Source: UBA10438 sp044238605 (GTDB lineage: Bacteria; Bacteroidota; Ignavibacteria; Kapaibacteriales; Kapaibacteriaceae). From it: a stretch of DNA of 64,000 bases. Under the pieces are notes generated by a model, which was given only the letters and a program-made list of their open reading frames with translations, was not told the origin of the DNA and did no database searches. The translations under genes were made by a program, and so were the position numbers. Positions 27,395 to 37,078 of the stretch are shown here, piece by piece (the stretch's first letter is position 1; each line of letters begins with the position of its first letter). The stretch is taken from contig JBIICY010000001.1 of the NCBI GenBank assembly GCA_044238605.1, positions 496,001 to 560,000 on the forward strand, given 5' to 3'.

Positions 27395-28540
27395 TCACAG
27401 CCCAAGCGCAAGCTGAATCATGAGTGCACCCAGAAGCACTCTACGAATGGTCTGACGCGTGCTAACTGAAATCGCTGCCTGTTCATAGCGGTACACCCCG
27501 TAGGTGATTGCGAGCGTGCTTCCTAAAACGATGGCTAGTGTTGTAAGCGCAGAGGAGATCGTCATTGACTTAAGCTCTCCGCGTGCTACCCCATCCCACC
27601 ATGGCGTACCGAACAGAACCACGATGTGCAGAACGTAAATGTAGAGCCCCTTCTTTCCAAAGAGCACATACGTGTTTCGTAGTGGCCACGTTATGCGGAG
27701 AAGAAGTACACTTACGCCGATACACACCATTGCAACGGCCGATCGCGCGAGCACCAGAAACTCACTGTTTGATGACGATAGATAGTGCCAATGCACACCG
27801 CGAGCCATGAGGTACTGCTGGATGCCATACATCACAAGTGCAATTGGTAGAGCAATCCGGAAACCGCTACGCATCAGCCAGCGGCCTCGTTGCTCTTCTG
27901 GGAGCTCTGATAGGTATGTACCAAGTATCGCACCAACAAACAGGTAGGCAGAGATCGGAAACAATGGAAACAGAGATCCGTACTTCATCGTCAGGTAGGG
28001 CCGCAGCCACATAGGTAGATGTTCGTGTATCGCCTGCATATGCATCACAGGCGAGAGAGCAAGAATTACGGCTATCATGATTAGTGATCTGCGGCGCATG
28101 TCTGCTGTGGACGTGGACTTCTCCATGATCATCACAAAAGCAATCAGCGTTACGCCGATAAGCTGCAGAATGTTCACACCCAACACCTGATACCATCCGT
28201 CCGTTGTAACATACGGTAGGTCGATGAGGCGTCTGCCCGGTAGTACGAGCAAATAGCCTATGCCGATCAGCATTACGCCCATACGTATTCGACGCTGGAT
28301 AATGTCCTGACGAATGAATCCGTCTGCTCCGCGCTTAGCGGCAAACACATGTGATGCGCCTGATACGAGGAGAAAGACCGGCGCGGTAAGCCCCCTGATC
28401 CAATTCCATACATCCCAGAACAGCGTGTCGGCATGTGTTACTGTGTCGGGAAGTACAGCATCAAGTACATGACCCTGCACCATGAGCAGCATGGCAATGA
28501 ACCTGGCAAGGTCAAGAGCGTACATTCGTTGCGACGACAT
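27395..28540 (-). CDS. DUF1624/acyltransferase-3-like polytopic membrane protein
   Basis: 381 residues with about ten membrane helices. The N-terminus, LDLARFIAMLLMVQGHVLDAVLP, then GLTAPVFLLVSGASHVFA, matches the DUF1624/heparan-alpha-glucosaminide N-acetyltransferase-type clade, with the His of the first helix as the probable acyl-transfer residue. It likely O- or N-acylates an extracytoplasmic sugar or lipid. It is divergent from crtI with a shared 95-base promoter gap. The start could be M1 (28540) or the Met six residues later. Confidence 0.82.
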   Translation of the reverse strand: MSSQRMYALDLARFIAMLLMVQGHVLDAVLPDTVTHADTLFWDVWNWIRGLTAPVFLLVSGASHVFAAKRGADGFIRQDIIQRRIRMGVMLIGIGYLLVLPGRRLIDLPYVTTDGWYQVLGVNILQLIGVTLIAFVMIMEKSTSTADMRRRSLIMIAVILALSPVMHMQAIHEHLPMWLRPYLTMKYGSLFPLFPISAYLFVGAILGTYLSELPEEQRGRWLMRSGFRIALPIALVMYGIQQYLMARGVHWHYLSSSNSEFLVLARSAVAMVCIGVSVLLLRITWPLRNTYVLFGKKGLYIYVLHIVVLFGTPWWDGVARGELKSMTISSALTTLAIVLGSTLAITYGVYRYEQAAISVSTRQTIRRVLLGALMIQLALGL

Positions 28541-28592
28541 GCGTCAAAGATCGCATAACTCCGCGACACAATGGAACTGCATCAAGCAGCCG

Positions 28593-28600
28593 TATGTTTG
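28593..28600 (+). promoter_or_regulatory. -7 promoter element of crtI
   Basis: TATGTTTG, an exact TAnnTTTG match, 35 bases before the GTG start at 28636, in the gap between the acyltransferase gene and crtI. A purine-rich GGAAGG lies about 7 bases upstream of the start. Confidence 0.45.
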
Positions 28601-28635
28601 CCGTCTAGGTAACTGCACAACCTGGAAGGTATATC

Positions 28636-30111
28636 GTGAAAATCGTTGTCATTGGAAGCGGCTTCGGCGGACTCACCGCAGCAATTCGTCTACGCGCAAA
28701 GGGATACGACGTTGAGATCGTAGAGAAGCGCGACAAACCAGGCGGGCGAGCCTATGTGTATGAACAGGATGGCTTTGTCTTTGATGGGGGGCCAACAATC
28801 ATCACAGCTCCGTGGCTGATTCACGATCTGTTTGAGCTCTGCGGCAAGCGCACCGACGATTACGTTAAGATCGTCCCGATTGACCCATTCTATAATGTCC
28901 GCTTTCAAGACGGAACCGTCTTTCGCTACAACGGAAAGCGCGAAGAGGTAATCGAGCAGATTCGTTCCTTCAACCCCGATGATGTAAAGGGATACGAACG
29001 TTTCTACAGCAAAACAGCAGCAATCTTCAAGGCCGGTTTCAATCTCATCGATCAGCCGTTCACGAAACTCACAGACATGCTTTCTGTGCTGCCTGATCTT
29101 ATCAGGCTTCGCTCAGACAGAAGTGTTGCTGCTTTCGTGAACTCGCACATCAAAGATCATCGGCTGCGTCAGGTGTTTTCCTTTCACCCCCTTCTTGTAG
29201 GGGGCAACCCGTTTCAAACCACAAGCATCTACGCGTTGATCCACAAGCTGGAACAGGAATGGGGCGTTTGGTTTGCAATGGGTGGCACAGGAGCTTTGGT
29301 AAAGGCTCTTGTAAAGTTGTTTACTGATATCGGCGGCACGATACGCTATAACAGCGAAGTAGGCAGCATGATGATCGATGACGCAAAGGGCGCCCCACGG
29401 GTGCATGGCGTGCGTCTCAAGGATGGAACAACACTTGCCGCCGACAAAGTTGTATGCAATGCAGATGTTGCGCAGGCATACCTCTCGCTTGTCCCAGCCA
29501 AGTATCGCAAGAAGAACACCGACAAGAAGATCGCCAAGACCCGATATTCGATGAGCTTATTCGTGATGTACTTCGGCACGAACAAGAAGTACGAAAACAT
29601 AGCTCACCACGAGATCCTCATGGGCCCACGCTACAAGGAGCTTGTCGAAGACATCTTTACGAAGAAGCACCTTGCAGACGACTTCTCGCTGTATCTGCAC
29701 CGTCCAACTGCAACTGACCCTTCGCTGGCACCTGATGGCTGCGACTCATGGTATGTGCTTTCGCCTGTGCCGCACCTGGCATCTGGTACAGATTGGTCTA
29801 CCATGCGCAAGGTCTATAGAGACCGCATCGTAAAGGAATTGGAACAACGATACATGCCGGATCTAAGCAAGCACATCATCTCCGAGCACATCATCGATCC
29901 AGTGCATTTCCGCGACGAGCTGAATTCATATCTGGGAAGTGCGTTTTCGGTAGAGCCGATCCTGTTACAAAGTGCTTGGTGGCGTCCGCATAACAAGAGC
30001 GAAGACATCGACGGACTCTACTTCGTTGGCGCTGGCACACACCCTGGGGCAGGACTTCCTGGCGTTATGAGCAGCGGCACCATTGCCGCTCGCATGATCT
30101 CGCAGTTCTAA
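28636..30111 (+). CDS. crtI: CrtI-type phytoene desaturase
   Basis: 491 residues. N-terminal FAD motif VVIGSGFGGLTAAIRLRAKGYDVEIVEKRDKPGGRAYVYEQDGFVFDGGPT; internal MGGTGALVKALVKLF; C-terminal GLYFVGAGTHPGAGLPGVMSSGTIAARMI. This is the canonical carotenoid desaturase family, which converts phytoene to neurosporene or lycopene at the membrane. The GTG start at 28636 follows a -7 element. Phytoene synthase and cyclases are not in the window, so the final pigment is unknown; 4,4'-diapophytoene desaturase is a possible alternative. Confidence 0.93.
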   Translation: MKIVVIGSGFGGLTAAIRLRAKGYDVEIVEKRDKPGGRAYVYEQDGFVFDGGPTIITAPWLIHDLFELCGKRTDDYVKIVPIDPFYNVRFQDGTVFRYNGKREEVIEQIRSFNPDDVKGYERFYSKTAAIFKAGFNLIDQPFTKLTDMLSVLPDLIRLRSDRSVAAFVNSHIKDHRLRQVFSFHPLLVGGNPFQTTSIYALIHKLEQEWGVWFAMGGTGALVKALVKLFTDIGGTIRYNSEVGSMMIDDAKGAPRVHGVRLKDGTTLAADKVVCNADVAQAYLSLVPAKYRKKNTDKKIAKTRYSMSLFVMYFGTNKKYENIAHHEILMGPRYKELVEDIFTKKHLADDFSLYLHRPTATDPSLAPDGCDSWYVLSPVPHLASGTDWSTMRKVYRDRIVKELEQRYMPDLSKHIISEHIIDPVHFRDELNSYLGSAFSVEPILLQSAWWRPHNKSEDIDGLYFVGAGTHPGAGLPGVMSSGTIAARMISQF

Positions 30112-30130
30112 TCCACTGCTTGCAAGCCCC

Positions 30131-30799
30131 TTACTCTTCCCAGAGTACACCAAAGACCAGCCACGAGACAACGGCCACGATGCCCGTGTGTGCTATCATG
30201 ACCGATATGTCTCCCCATGCCTCTGCTATTCCTAGTCCGGCAAGGGCATATAGCGTGGCCTGAATACCAGGCATCACCAGCGGCAGCAGGAGCGGAAAGG
30301 AAAGCACGGGAAGCAGTGAATTGCGCGATCCTGCCTTGGCAACGATGGCCGATGTAATCGTTACAATGGTTGCAAGGCCGCAGCTTCCAAGAACAACGGT
30401 CAGAAGAAGCAGACCGAATGATCCAACCTGTACAAGAGGCATCAGGATCAAAAACAGGAGGATAAGTGCCAGGTTGGAGAGGAGCGAGAATACCAGGTTT
30501 CCGGCAAGCTTCCCCCAATAGACGGAAGACGTTGGAGCACTTAGTCGCAAATACAGGGATGTTCCACGTTCTTCCTCGCTCATGAACCCCCTACCGAGGC
30601 CGCTCATAGCTGTAAAGAACATGAGTATCCATATCACTCCGGCAATGATCGGTTTTGCAAGGGGCTCCTCGGCCGTTGCATAGGCAAGCAGCGAGACAAC
30701 TGTAACAACGAAGAGCGCCAGTGTGGTTATGCCGTAACGGGTCCGGACCTCACTGCGCAGATCCTTATTGAGTACCGCTATCCAACGCTGGGTAGTCAT
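30131..30799 (-). CDS. ccmB: Heme exporter subunit CcmB
   Basis: 222 residues, six predicted membrane helices. Matches CcmB: N-terminal LNKDLRSEVRTRYGITTLALF, SGLGRGFMSEEERGTSLYLRLSAPTSSVYWGKL, and FPLLLPLVMPGIQAT. It is the membrane part of the ABC exporter used in system I cytochrome c maturation. It begins 9 bases after the IgGFc-like gene stop, so may be in that transcript. CcmA and CcmC genes are not in this window. Confidence 0.9.
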   Translation of the reverse strand: MTTQRWIAVLNKDLRSEVRTRYGITTLALFVVTVVSLLAYATAEEPLAKPIIAGVIWILMFFTAMSGLGRGFMSEEERGTSLYLRLSAPTSSVYWGKLAGNLVFSLLSNLALILLFLILMPLVQVGSFGLLLLTVVLGSCGLATIVTITSAIVAKAGSRNSLLPVLSFPLLLPLVMPGIQATLYALAGLGIAEAWGDISVMIAHTGIVAVVSWLVFGVLWEE

Positions 30800-30808
30800 G
30801 CGCGTGCG

Positions 30809-33169
30809 TTACAACCGATAACGGAAGCCTGCACTGGCACCTAGGGTCTTCAGCGTCCATGGTCCGCTTGTTGCAATGTTGCCCAGTGACGTTACATACT
30901 GCATCTCTGCAGAGATCGATATTCTGTATGACACCGGATACAAGAAGCCCGTGCTACCGTACCAGGATACAAAGCTGGTGCCGAGCTCGCTCACAACAGA
31001 TGGGTCGATAGTCTGCGAAGTATTGCCGTCGGGATACGTCCAGCTCGATGGGCGCAGGATCGTGCGCTGCACGGTTGAAGCTGTTGAGAGATTCATCGAC
31101 ATACGAAGTCCGGTTCCCACATAGAAGTACTTCAGCGGAAACCACTCCATACCAACTGCGAGATCCAAGTATGACGCAGAAAGATCTGCCTGTGTAGCCT
31201 GCTGGTATGGTGTAAGCCGCGCCGAGGATGTGTCGAACACTGTACCTATTGTGGTGTCCGGAGAGAGGATAGCGCCTCCGATGTTCGATACACCTAGCGA
31301 ACCGGTGAGGATCAAGCCGCCAAGCGGACGCCAGCCTACCATTGTGCCGGCACCATAGTAACTGCCGTTTGCGGCGGAATTAAAATTCTGCTGCGCCTGA
31401 GGAATTGATGCAAGCTTTGCCGACAAGTCATGGGCGGCATAGCCGTAGGATCCATAGCCCCCTACCATCCATGCTCCGCCTTCTTGACATTCCGGATTGT
31501 TGCCTTCAGAGAGGATGTACATCACCTTATTCGTCGTGTTATCGTAAAGCTGGCACACCGTGTACTCTTGGGCATTGCCAGCTGCATCCATTGCACGGAA
31601 GACAACCTTGGATGACCCAGCACCACCAGAGCGCTTGATTACGATTGTTGCCTGCGGCACACCTTCATCAATTGGTGGAATGTTTACATCTACGCCGGAG
31701 GCGGAGACAAGCGTTACACTCTTCAGACCACGGTCGCGCTCTCTGTCATCACGAAATGTAATCGCATACCCTTCACGAACAGTCTTTCCGTCTGCCGTAG
31801 GGGGCTCTTCGTCCTTGAACGATGTAGCCTCGTAGAATGACTGTCCTGCCATGTTTCCATAGGCATCGTAGGCCGCCTTATCGAATCCGAATCCGTAGGA
31901 ATACAAGCCAAACGGTCCATCCCCACGAATCATATGCGAACCGAACGGCACCTGCACCTGAGCAATCGCATACCTGCTCTCTCCAAGCGGTACAAAGAGT
32001 GTTGAATCTAGCGGACGGCCATTCAGACGAATCTTGCTTGCCGTGGCCTTGGGAGACACAACATTGATGTAGTGATGCCAATCACCATTGATAGGCGTAG
32101 CAAACCTGTACTGATTCATGAACTGCTGTGTAGGGCTTACGAGGATCATCATGGGATCGCCAACACTGTCGCCGTTCTTAAATCCCTGTGCAAACTGCGC
32201 CACCAATATCGGACGGTCTGCAGTGATCTGCACATGTCTTGTTGCGTTGAGGTTCTCGAAATGTTCACCGGCACGCAGAATCGCTACAACACGAGAGTCT
32301 TCAAAGACCTTTGTGCTGTCGTATGCGGCAATTACCCGGTACGTATACTTCGAACGCTCCTTGAGCATTCCAACATAGTAGTGCTTGCCCCATGCAGCCA
32401 TAGGAGGGAGCTGCTCAATAAGGTGGTTGCAGGCTTCAACTTTGGGCGGAATGTATGCACAGGCATGACCACTGAACACGGCTATCTTCTTGTTCGCCTT
32501 CACATGGGTGCCCGTCATATCACACGTACCCACAGCTTCCCAGCGGGCAGAGACTGAGTAGACATCACCTTTGCGCAGACGAACAGTATACGGCACGCCT
32601 GGTGGACGCCCCATGGAGGTTGTTACACGGGGCGTGATGGTAACCTCGGTATCATCTTCGGTTGCCACAACCGATAGACCGGAGAGCATCTCTGGAGATA
32701 CCTGGATCTTCGAATAGCCAACAGCCCGATACTCCGTACCGAGAACTGTGGTGGGCAATCCAAGAAATGTATCTGTAGTCTGATATCTGCTACTGAGTCC
32801 GTAGACACCGATAACGGTATCTGCCGTAATGTGCACAGCAAGTCTCTCTGGAGACTCCGCGCTACGTAGCTGTGCCATGGCAGGAATCTGAACATTGACA
32901 ACAGTATTCGCCTTGACGGTTATGGTATTATCGTACTCAATACCTTCGATCTGAATACGGACTTTAGCATCGAAGCTGCTGGTAACGAAAAGCTGCAGTC
33001 GCAGGCCCCCTTGCCTGCCGGCCTGATCATTCTTTCCTGCTTCGCGAAAGTTCTTCATGAAGCACAGCCAGAACTCTCGGCCTTCCGAATTCATTCCAGT
33101 CGGGTACTGCTGACCCCACGACGTAGCGCTGAGTGCTACAAGAACAATGGCAGTGAGTATTAGCTTCAT
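30809..33169 (-). CDS. Second IgGFc-binding-like surface protein, beta-barrel-like C-terminus
   Basis: 786 residues with signal peptide (ending ATSWGQ, about residue 20). Parallels the protein at 20304-23321: GREFWLCFMKNF after the signal, LPTTVLGTEYRAVGYSK, VVATEDDTEVTITP, SGHACAYIPPKVEACNHLIEQLPPMAAWGKHYYVG and YRVIAAYDSTKVFED. Unlike the paralogue there is no T9SS sorting tail. The last 200 residues (from about YGAGTMVGWRPLGGLILTG to LGASAGFRYRL) alternate hydrophobic strands and end in an aromatic/basic residue pair plus Leu, like an outer-membrane barrel. It overlaps the upstream T9SS gene by ATGA. Confidence 0.85.
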   Translation of the reverse strand: MKLILTAIVLVALSATSWGQQYPTGMNSEGREFWLCFMKNFREAGKNDQAGRQGGLRLQLFVTSSFDAKVRIQIEGIEYDNTITVKANTVVNVQIPAMAQLRSAESPERLAVHITADTVIGVYGLSSRYQTTDTFLGLPTTVLGTEYRAVGYSKIQVSPEMLSGLSVVATEDDTEVTITPRVTTSMGRPPGVPYTVRLRKGDVYSVSARWEAVGTCDMTGTHVKANKKIAVFSGHACAYIPPKVEACNHLIEQLPPMAAWGKHYYVGMLKERSKYTYRVIAAYDSTKVFEDSRVVAILRAGEHFENLNATRHVQITADRPILVAQFAQGFKNGDSVGDPMMILVSPTQQFMNQYRFATPINGDWHHYINVVSPKATASKIRLNGRPLDSTLFVPLGESRYAIAQVQVPFGSHMIRGDGPFGLYSYGFGFDKAAYDAYGNMAGQSFYEATSFKDEEPPTADGKTVREGYAITFRDDRERDRGLKSVTLVSASGVDVNIPPIDEGVPQATIVIKRSGGAGSSKVVFRAMDAAGNAQEYTVCQLYDNTTNKVMYILSEGNNPECQEGGAWMVGGYGSYGYAAHDLSAKLASIPQAQQNFNSAANGSYYGAGTMVGWRPLGGLILTGSLGVSNIGGAILSPDTTIGTVFDTSSARLTPYQQATQADLSASYLDLAVGMEWFPLKYFYVGTGLRMSMNLSTASTVQRTILRPSSWTYPDGNTSQTIDPSVVSELGTSFVSWYGSTGFLYPVSYRISISAEMQYVTSLGNIATSGPWTLKTLGASAGFRYRL

Positions 33170-33909
33170 CGCATCACCGCCATTCCATGGTATACGGTGG
33201 CTTCCTTAGTGATGAGCTCCACGATGTAGCGTCCGGAACCAACCTCCGACTCCATGAATGCCATCGTAAACTCATTCTCTCCAGCGCGAGCCTGTACGTC
33301 TGTGAACGATCGCACCAGCTTGCCCTGAATCGTGCGGATGTTGATCACAACGGACTGATCACGCTCGACGCTGTAGGACAATCGTGTAACCGTAGAGAAT
33401 GGATTTGGGTAGTTGCCACTTATCTGGGTTGGCGTGGTATGCACGCCAGTTACTCCGCCTTCTTTGATGATGACGCATGGCTTTGTCTGAATCGCCAGTT
33501 CGGTACTATCAAGCTTCAGCGAAACAACTTCGATTGTGCCAACATATTCTGAGCTGTGTACGCCTTCAAGGATGATGGCGAACAATGTATCGTGATTTCC
33601 AGCGCCGCCCGAGCCGCACGAGGCCTCAACGGTCGCCGCTGTGCGCGTTACAGTTGTTTCGCTCATCCCGAACAAGGGGCACGTTGTGGCATAAGATTGA
33701 TCTCCCGAGATCGCAACGATGCGAGACACTCCAGGAGTAAATCGAATCACCGCCTCGAGTTGTCCAAGTCGCGGGAGTGCACCAGCAACTGGTATTCGAA
33801 CTCGCTGTTCAGGCTGTATGCGAATCGTGTCGGGCAGTGTTACATCTGCAGCTGCTGCACGTATCACACAGAGCGCAATGGCAAACAACAGGAAGTATGC
33901 ACGTATCAT
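33166..33909 (-). CDS. Small T9SS-secreted protein with cohesin-like domain
   Basis: 247 residues: signal peptide (MIRAYFLLFAIALCVIRAAA); a beta domain resembling cohesins (RVRIPVAGALPRLGQLEAVIRFTPGVSRIVAI, then DTLFAIILEG); and a textbook T9SS type A sorting domain starting ISGNYPNPFSTVTRLSYSVERDQSVVINI. Two domain cysteines may form a disulfide. It is translated just ahead of the barrel-tailed IgGFc-like protein (ATGA overlap), suggesting that the pair works together at the surface. A -7 element lies upstream at 33917-33924. Confidence 0.85.
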   Translation of the reverse strand: MIRAYFLLFAIALCVIRAAAADVTLPDTIRIQPEQRVRIPVAGALPRLGQLEAVIRFTPGVSRIVAISGDQSYATTCPLFGMSETTVTRTAATVEASCGSGGAGNHDTLFAIILEGVHSSEYVGTIEVVSLKLDSTELAIQTKPCVIIKEGGVTGVHTTPTQISGNYPNPFSTVTRLSYSVERDQSVVINIRTIQGKLVRSFTDVQARAGENEFTMAFMESEVGSGRYIVELITKEATVYHGMAVMR

Positions 33910-33916
33910 AGAGGTC

Positions 33917-33924
33917 CAAATATA
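33917..33924 (-). promoter_or_regulatory. -7 promoter element of the small T9SS gene
   Basis: Reads TATATTTG on the minus strand (exact TAnnTTTG), ending 7 bases before the ATG at 33909. Transcripts would be nearly leaderless. Confidence 0.5.
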
Positions 33925-33939
33925 CCCAAGCTGGTTGTG

Positions 33940-35919
33940 CTAGAATTCCTGACTAACGATTACCTCGTAGCCTCGTTCCTTGTTCCCGACCACGATCAGT
34001 GTAAAGTTATTCCCAAGCGTAGCAAGTTGAACTGGTAGCGTGTAGATCTGTTTACGGGTGTCTGCATCGTAGAAAAAGAACGTGCCCCGTCTGTCCTGCT
34101 GCGAGATCACCACATCGGAAGACTTCCCTGCCTGCACCCCAATGGCCAAATGGTCTCCGACTCCTGTGATTTCGGGAATTGAGTCTATACACACCGAAAT
34201 GCCCGGCACATCCCGCGTAGCGTTGATCACACGGCGCTTTGCGTAACCTACCTGGGGAGTAAGGGGCAGATTGGTAAACTGCAGGATCTGCGGCACGCCA
34301 CCAACTTCGGCATAGATAGCAAGCGTGCGAAGTCCGAGCTTTACGTCAAGGTTGGCCGATACTCCGTTGATGGACACGGCTGATGCAGTAGGTACTACAG
34401 CCGACGTAAGGCTATTTCCGTACACAAGACGTCCGCCCGACAGCACACTCCCCAGAGCAACTATGCCCTGAGACTGCTCGGCCAGACCATGCACCAACGT
34501 CACAAGGGATGCTTCCGGTAGAGGTACAATCGGTACTGCTGCGTCTTGCTGCTCCAGCAGAACAAGGTCTACCGCGCCATTTCGCTCGCAGACAACGAGA
34601 TCATACGAAGCGTCTGCACGAAGCGATGCCGTAGCAACGCGAAGAATGTTGGTTGGTGTAGAAGCCGTTGTAACCGTTAAGGGAACCTCTCCCGGTTCGA
34701 TTGCCACACTACTGGAAACATGGTCAAACGCAATGTTGCGCCCAAGGGTAATCCCTGAACTAATTCCGCTTGGTGCTTCTAGACTTGTGCGAGCACCACA
34801 TGAGACCGTTACCGAGCCTACTGAAGATGCGGCGTGTACAACGCGGACAACGGCCTTGCCGGTCGATGCAAAAGGACGCACCAATGTAGGTGCGATCACC
34901 AGCGATCCACGGTCTGCAGAATCAACAGCGTACACGGTAAACTTGCCACGAACATCAAGCGACGTGCTGTCGGTATGTCTGGTGCCTCCGGAAAAAGAAG
35001 CTTCGATTACGTCTGCACGCTGCTGCTCACATGTTGGAATCTGTGCGCTGGTGCTCAATTGATATGCTGCAAGCCCCTTGGCTAAGCTGATTCCAGCTAC
35101 GGGAAGTGAAACATCAACAGACTGGGAAGAGAGGTTTGCAACCCGTACGTCGGCTGTTCTGTTAGCAACCTTAGCAAAGGGGCGATCGGCGTTGCGCGAA
35201 AGGTCGGTCTCTTCGATCACGGCAAACAGTGGTTCTGCAGAGGCGGCATTACGATAGATCAGAATGCTGTAGGCCCTGCGTTCTCCAAGTTCGCACTCGA
35301 AGGTGCCAATCACTCGGGGAACACCCGCCACAGCATCAACGACAGAGAACACGGCAATACCCGGATAGACTTCACGGTATACTGATGCTTGACGGAACGC
35401 GATGGCAGCTGGGAACAATGCGTTGCCATTCGGGCATCCCAAGCGCACATCAAACACGCGTCCGGTGTCGGGAATGAGATTGATAACGCGCACCTGTGCA
35501 ACAGGCAGTGTGGTCAGGGCAGCGTTCGCATTTGTAATCAGGATTGTGTCGAACACGTCTGGTTTGCCAACCTTCGGCACAGCATAGATCGAATACACGG
35601 AGTTCTGGATAAACCGGACACGCTGAGCAGACCGGAATTCCTGCACACCGTTAGACATGATCGTAATAAAGCTAGAATCGCCCGGAGACCGCACGGTGTC
35701 GCTGAAGGAGAGAGACGGAACATCAGCCGACTCAAACCCTTGCTCCAACACGAGTTTGCGGGGTGCATCGTCGGTTATCACGTTGAACAACCGCGTTAGG
35801 ATACGCCTGCTTCCAGGGGCAGGGTCTACGATGCTCATATCCTCGCTTGCACAGCCCAGCAGCCCCATACCAAGGGCCAGAATGGCAAGCCATGTACGTA
35901 ATTGCTGTCTAGATTTCAT
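33940..35919 (-). CDS. DUF4397-repeat lipoprotein
   Basis: 659 residues from ATG 35919; a longer frame from 36126 would run through prfA. Signal peptide MKSRQQLRTWLAILALGMGLLGC has a clear lipobox (LLGC). The mature protein contains several DUF4397-type modules: RVINLIPDTGRVFDVRLG, RVANLSSQSVDVSLPVAG, RVVHAASSVGSVTVSCG, TLVHGLAEQSQGIVALG and RVINATRDVPGISVCI. These are beta-sandwich repeats found in extracellular lipoproteins. Function unknown. It is divergent from prfA. Confidence 0.85.
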   Translation of the reverse strand: MKSRQQLRTWLAILALGMGLLGCASEDMSIVDPAPGSRRILTRLFNVITDDAPRKLVLEQGFESADVPSLSFSDTVRSPGDSSFITIMSNGVQEFRSAQRVRFIQNSVYSIYAVPKVGKPDVFDTILITNANAALTTLPVAQVRVINLIPDTGRVFDVRLGCPNGNALFPAAIAFRQASVYREVYPGIAVFSVVDAVAGVPRVIGTFECELGERRAYSILIYRNAASAEPLFAVIEETDLSRNADRPFAKVANRTADVRVANLSSQSVDVSLPVAGISLAKGLAAYQLSTSAQIPTCEQQRADVIEASFSGGTRHTDSTSLDVRGKFTVYAVDSADRGSLVIAPTLVRPFASTGKAVVRVVHAASSVGSVTVSCGARTSLEAPSGISSGITLGRNIAFDHVSSSVAIEPGEVPLTVTTASTPTNILRVATASLRADASYDLVVCERNGAVDLVLLEQQDAAVPIVPLPEASLVTLVHGLAEQSQGIVALGSVLSGGRLVYGNSLTSAVVPTASAVSINGVSANLDVKLGLRTLAIYAEVGGVPQILQFTNLPLTPQVGYAKRRVINATRDVPGISVCIDSIPEITGVGDHLAIGVQAGKSSDVVISQQDRRGTFFFYDADTRKQIYTLPVQLATLGNNFTLIVVGNKERGYEVIVSQEF

Positions 35920-35949
35920 TTCATCCCATGAACGTACGGCAAGTTGCGA

Positions 35950-35957
35950 TATTTTTG
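35950..35957 (+). promoter_or_regulatory. -7 promoter element of prfA
   Basis: TATTTTTG, an exact TAnnTTTG match, 29 bases before the GTG start at 35987, in the 67-base gap between the divergent DUF4397 gene and prfA. Confidence 0.45.
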
Positions 35958-35986
35958 CGTCCCACATACGATGAAAAGCCCCTTCA

Positions 35987-37051
35987 GTGGAAGAACGCCT
36001 ACAGTCCATAATCGACAGGTTTGCAGAGGTCGAGCAATCGCTCAACGACCCCTCGGTTGTTAACGACCCAAAGCAGCTGCGCGATGCCTCGCGAGAGTAC
36101 AAGAGTTTACTACCTGTGGTCAACACAGGCAGGCGCTACCTTGCCCTTCTTTCACAGATCCGTGAGAACCGTGCCATGATCGATGATCCGGCAACGGACC
36201 AGGAGCTTCGCGATATGGCATACGAGGACACACATGCTCTTGAAGATCAGCGCGCCGAGCTGGAGCAGGAACTTACTGTTCTGCTCATTCCGCGAGACCC
36301 CAACGATTTCAAGAACTGCATCATGGAACTTCGAGCAGGCACCGGGGGCGACGAAGCCGCGTTGTTTGTTGGAGATTTGTACCGAATGTATCAGCGCTAC
36401 TGCGAACGTCGTGGCTGGACAACCGAGTCCATCGATGTAACCGAAAGTGAGCGGGGCGGATACAAGGAAGTAACGTTTCAAGTCAATGGCGACGAAGCAT
36501 TCGGCGTTCTGAAATACGAAAGCGGCGTACACCGAGTTCAACGCGTTCCCGAAACAGAGTCGCAGGGCAGAGTGCATACATCAGCAGCAACAGTTGCAGT
36601 GCTTCCGGAAGCAGAGGAAGTAGATGTGCAGATCAACGAGACTGATCTACGCGTTGACATCTTTCGATCAGGGGGCAAGGGCGGCCAAAACGTCAATAAA
36701 GTTGAGACGGCAGTTCGCCTGGTGCACATTCCAACGGGAATCGTTGTGCAGTGTCAGGACGAACGCTCACAGCTCAAGAACAAAGACAAGGCGATGAAGG
36801 TGCTACGCGCCCGTCTCTATGAGTTAGAACTCGAAAAGCAGCAGTCGGCCATTGCCGGGGCACGAAAAGACATGGTGCGAAGCGGTGATCGTTCAGAAAA
36901 GATCAGGACATATAACTGGCCTCAGAACCGTGTTACCGACCACCGACTTGAAGGGGATGCAAAAAACCATCCATTGCAGTCGGTTGTTGATGGAGAAATC
37001 GACGCGATCATTACGGCCCTTCGGGTTGCCGAACGCGGCAGCACATCGTAA
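35987..37051 (+). CDS. prfA: Peptide chain release factor 1
   Basis: 354 residues, normal for RF1. Recognises UAA/UAG stop codons and triggers peptide release. The catalytic GGQ loop is in FRSGGKGGQNVNKVETAVRL, preceded by the domain-2 segment HRVQRVPETESQGRVHTSAATVAVLPE; the C-terminal NWPQNRVTDHRL matches the family. The only workable start is GTG 35987, because an in-frame TGA lies 13 bases upstream. An AGCCCCTT octamer overlaps the leader. Confidence 0.96.
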   Translation: MEERLQSIIDRFAEVEQSLNDPSVVNDPKQLRDASREYKSLLPVVNTGRRYLALLSQIRENRAMIDDPATDQELRDMAYEDTHALEDQRAELEQELTVLLIPRDPNDFKNCIMELRAGTGGDEAALFVGDLYRMYQRYCERRGWTTESIDVTESERGGYKEVTFQVNGDEAFGVLKYESGVHRVQRVPETESQGRVHTSAATVAVLPEAEEVDVQINETDLRVDIFRSGGKGGQNVNKVETAVRLVHIPTGIVVQCQDERSQLKNKDKAMKVLRARLYELELEKQQSAIAGARKDMVRSGDRSEKIRTYNWPQNRVTDHRLEGDAKNHPLQSVVDGEIDAIITALRVAERGSTS

Positions 37052-37078
37052 GTGATGGTTAAACCATAATTTCCTGTC

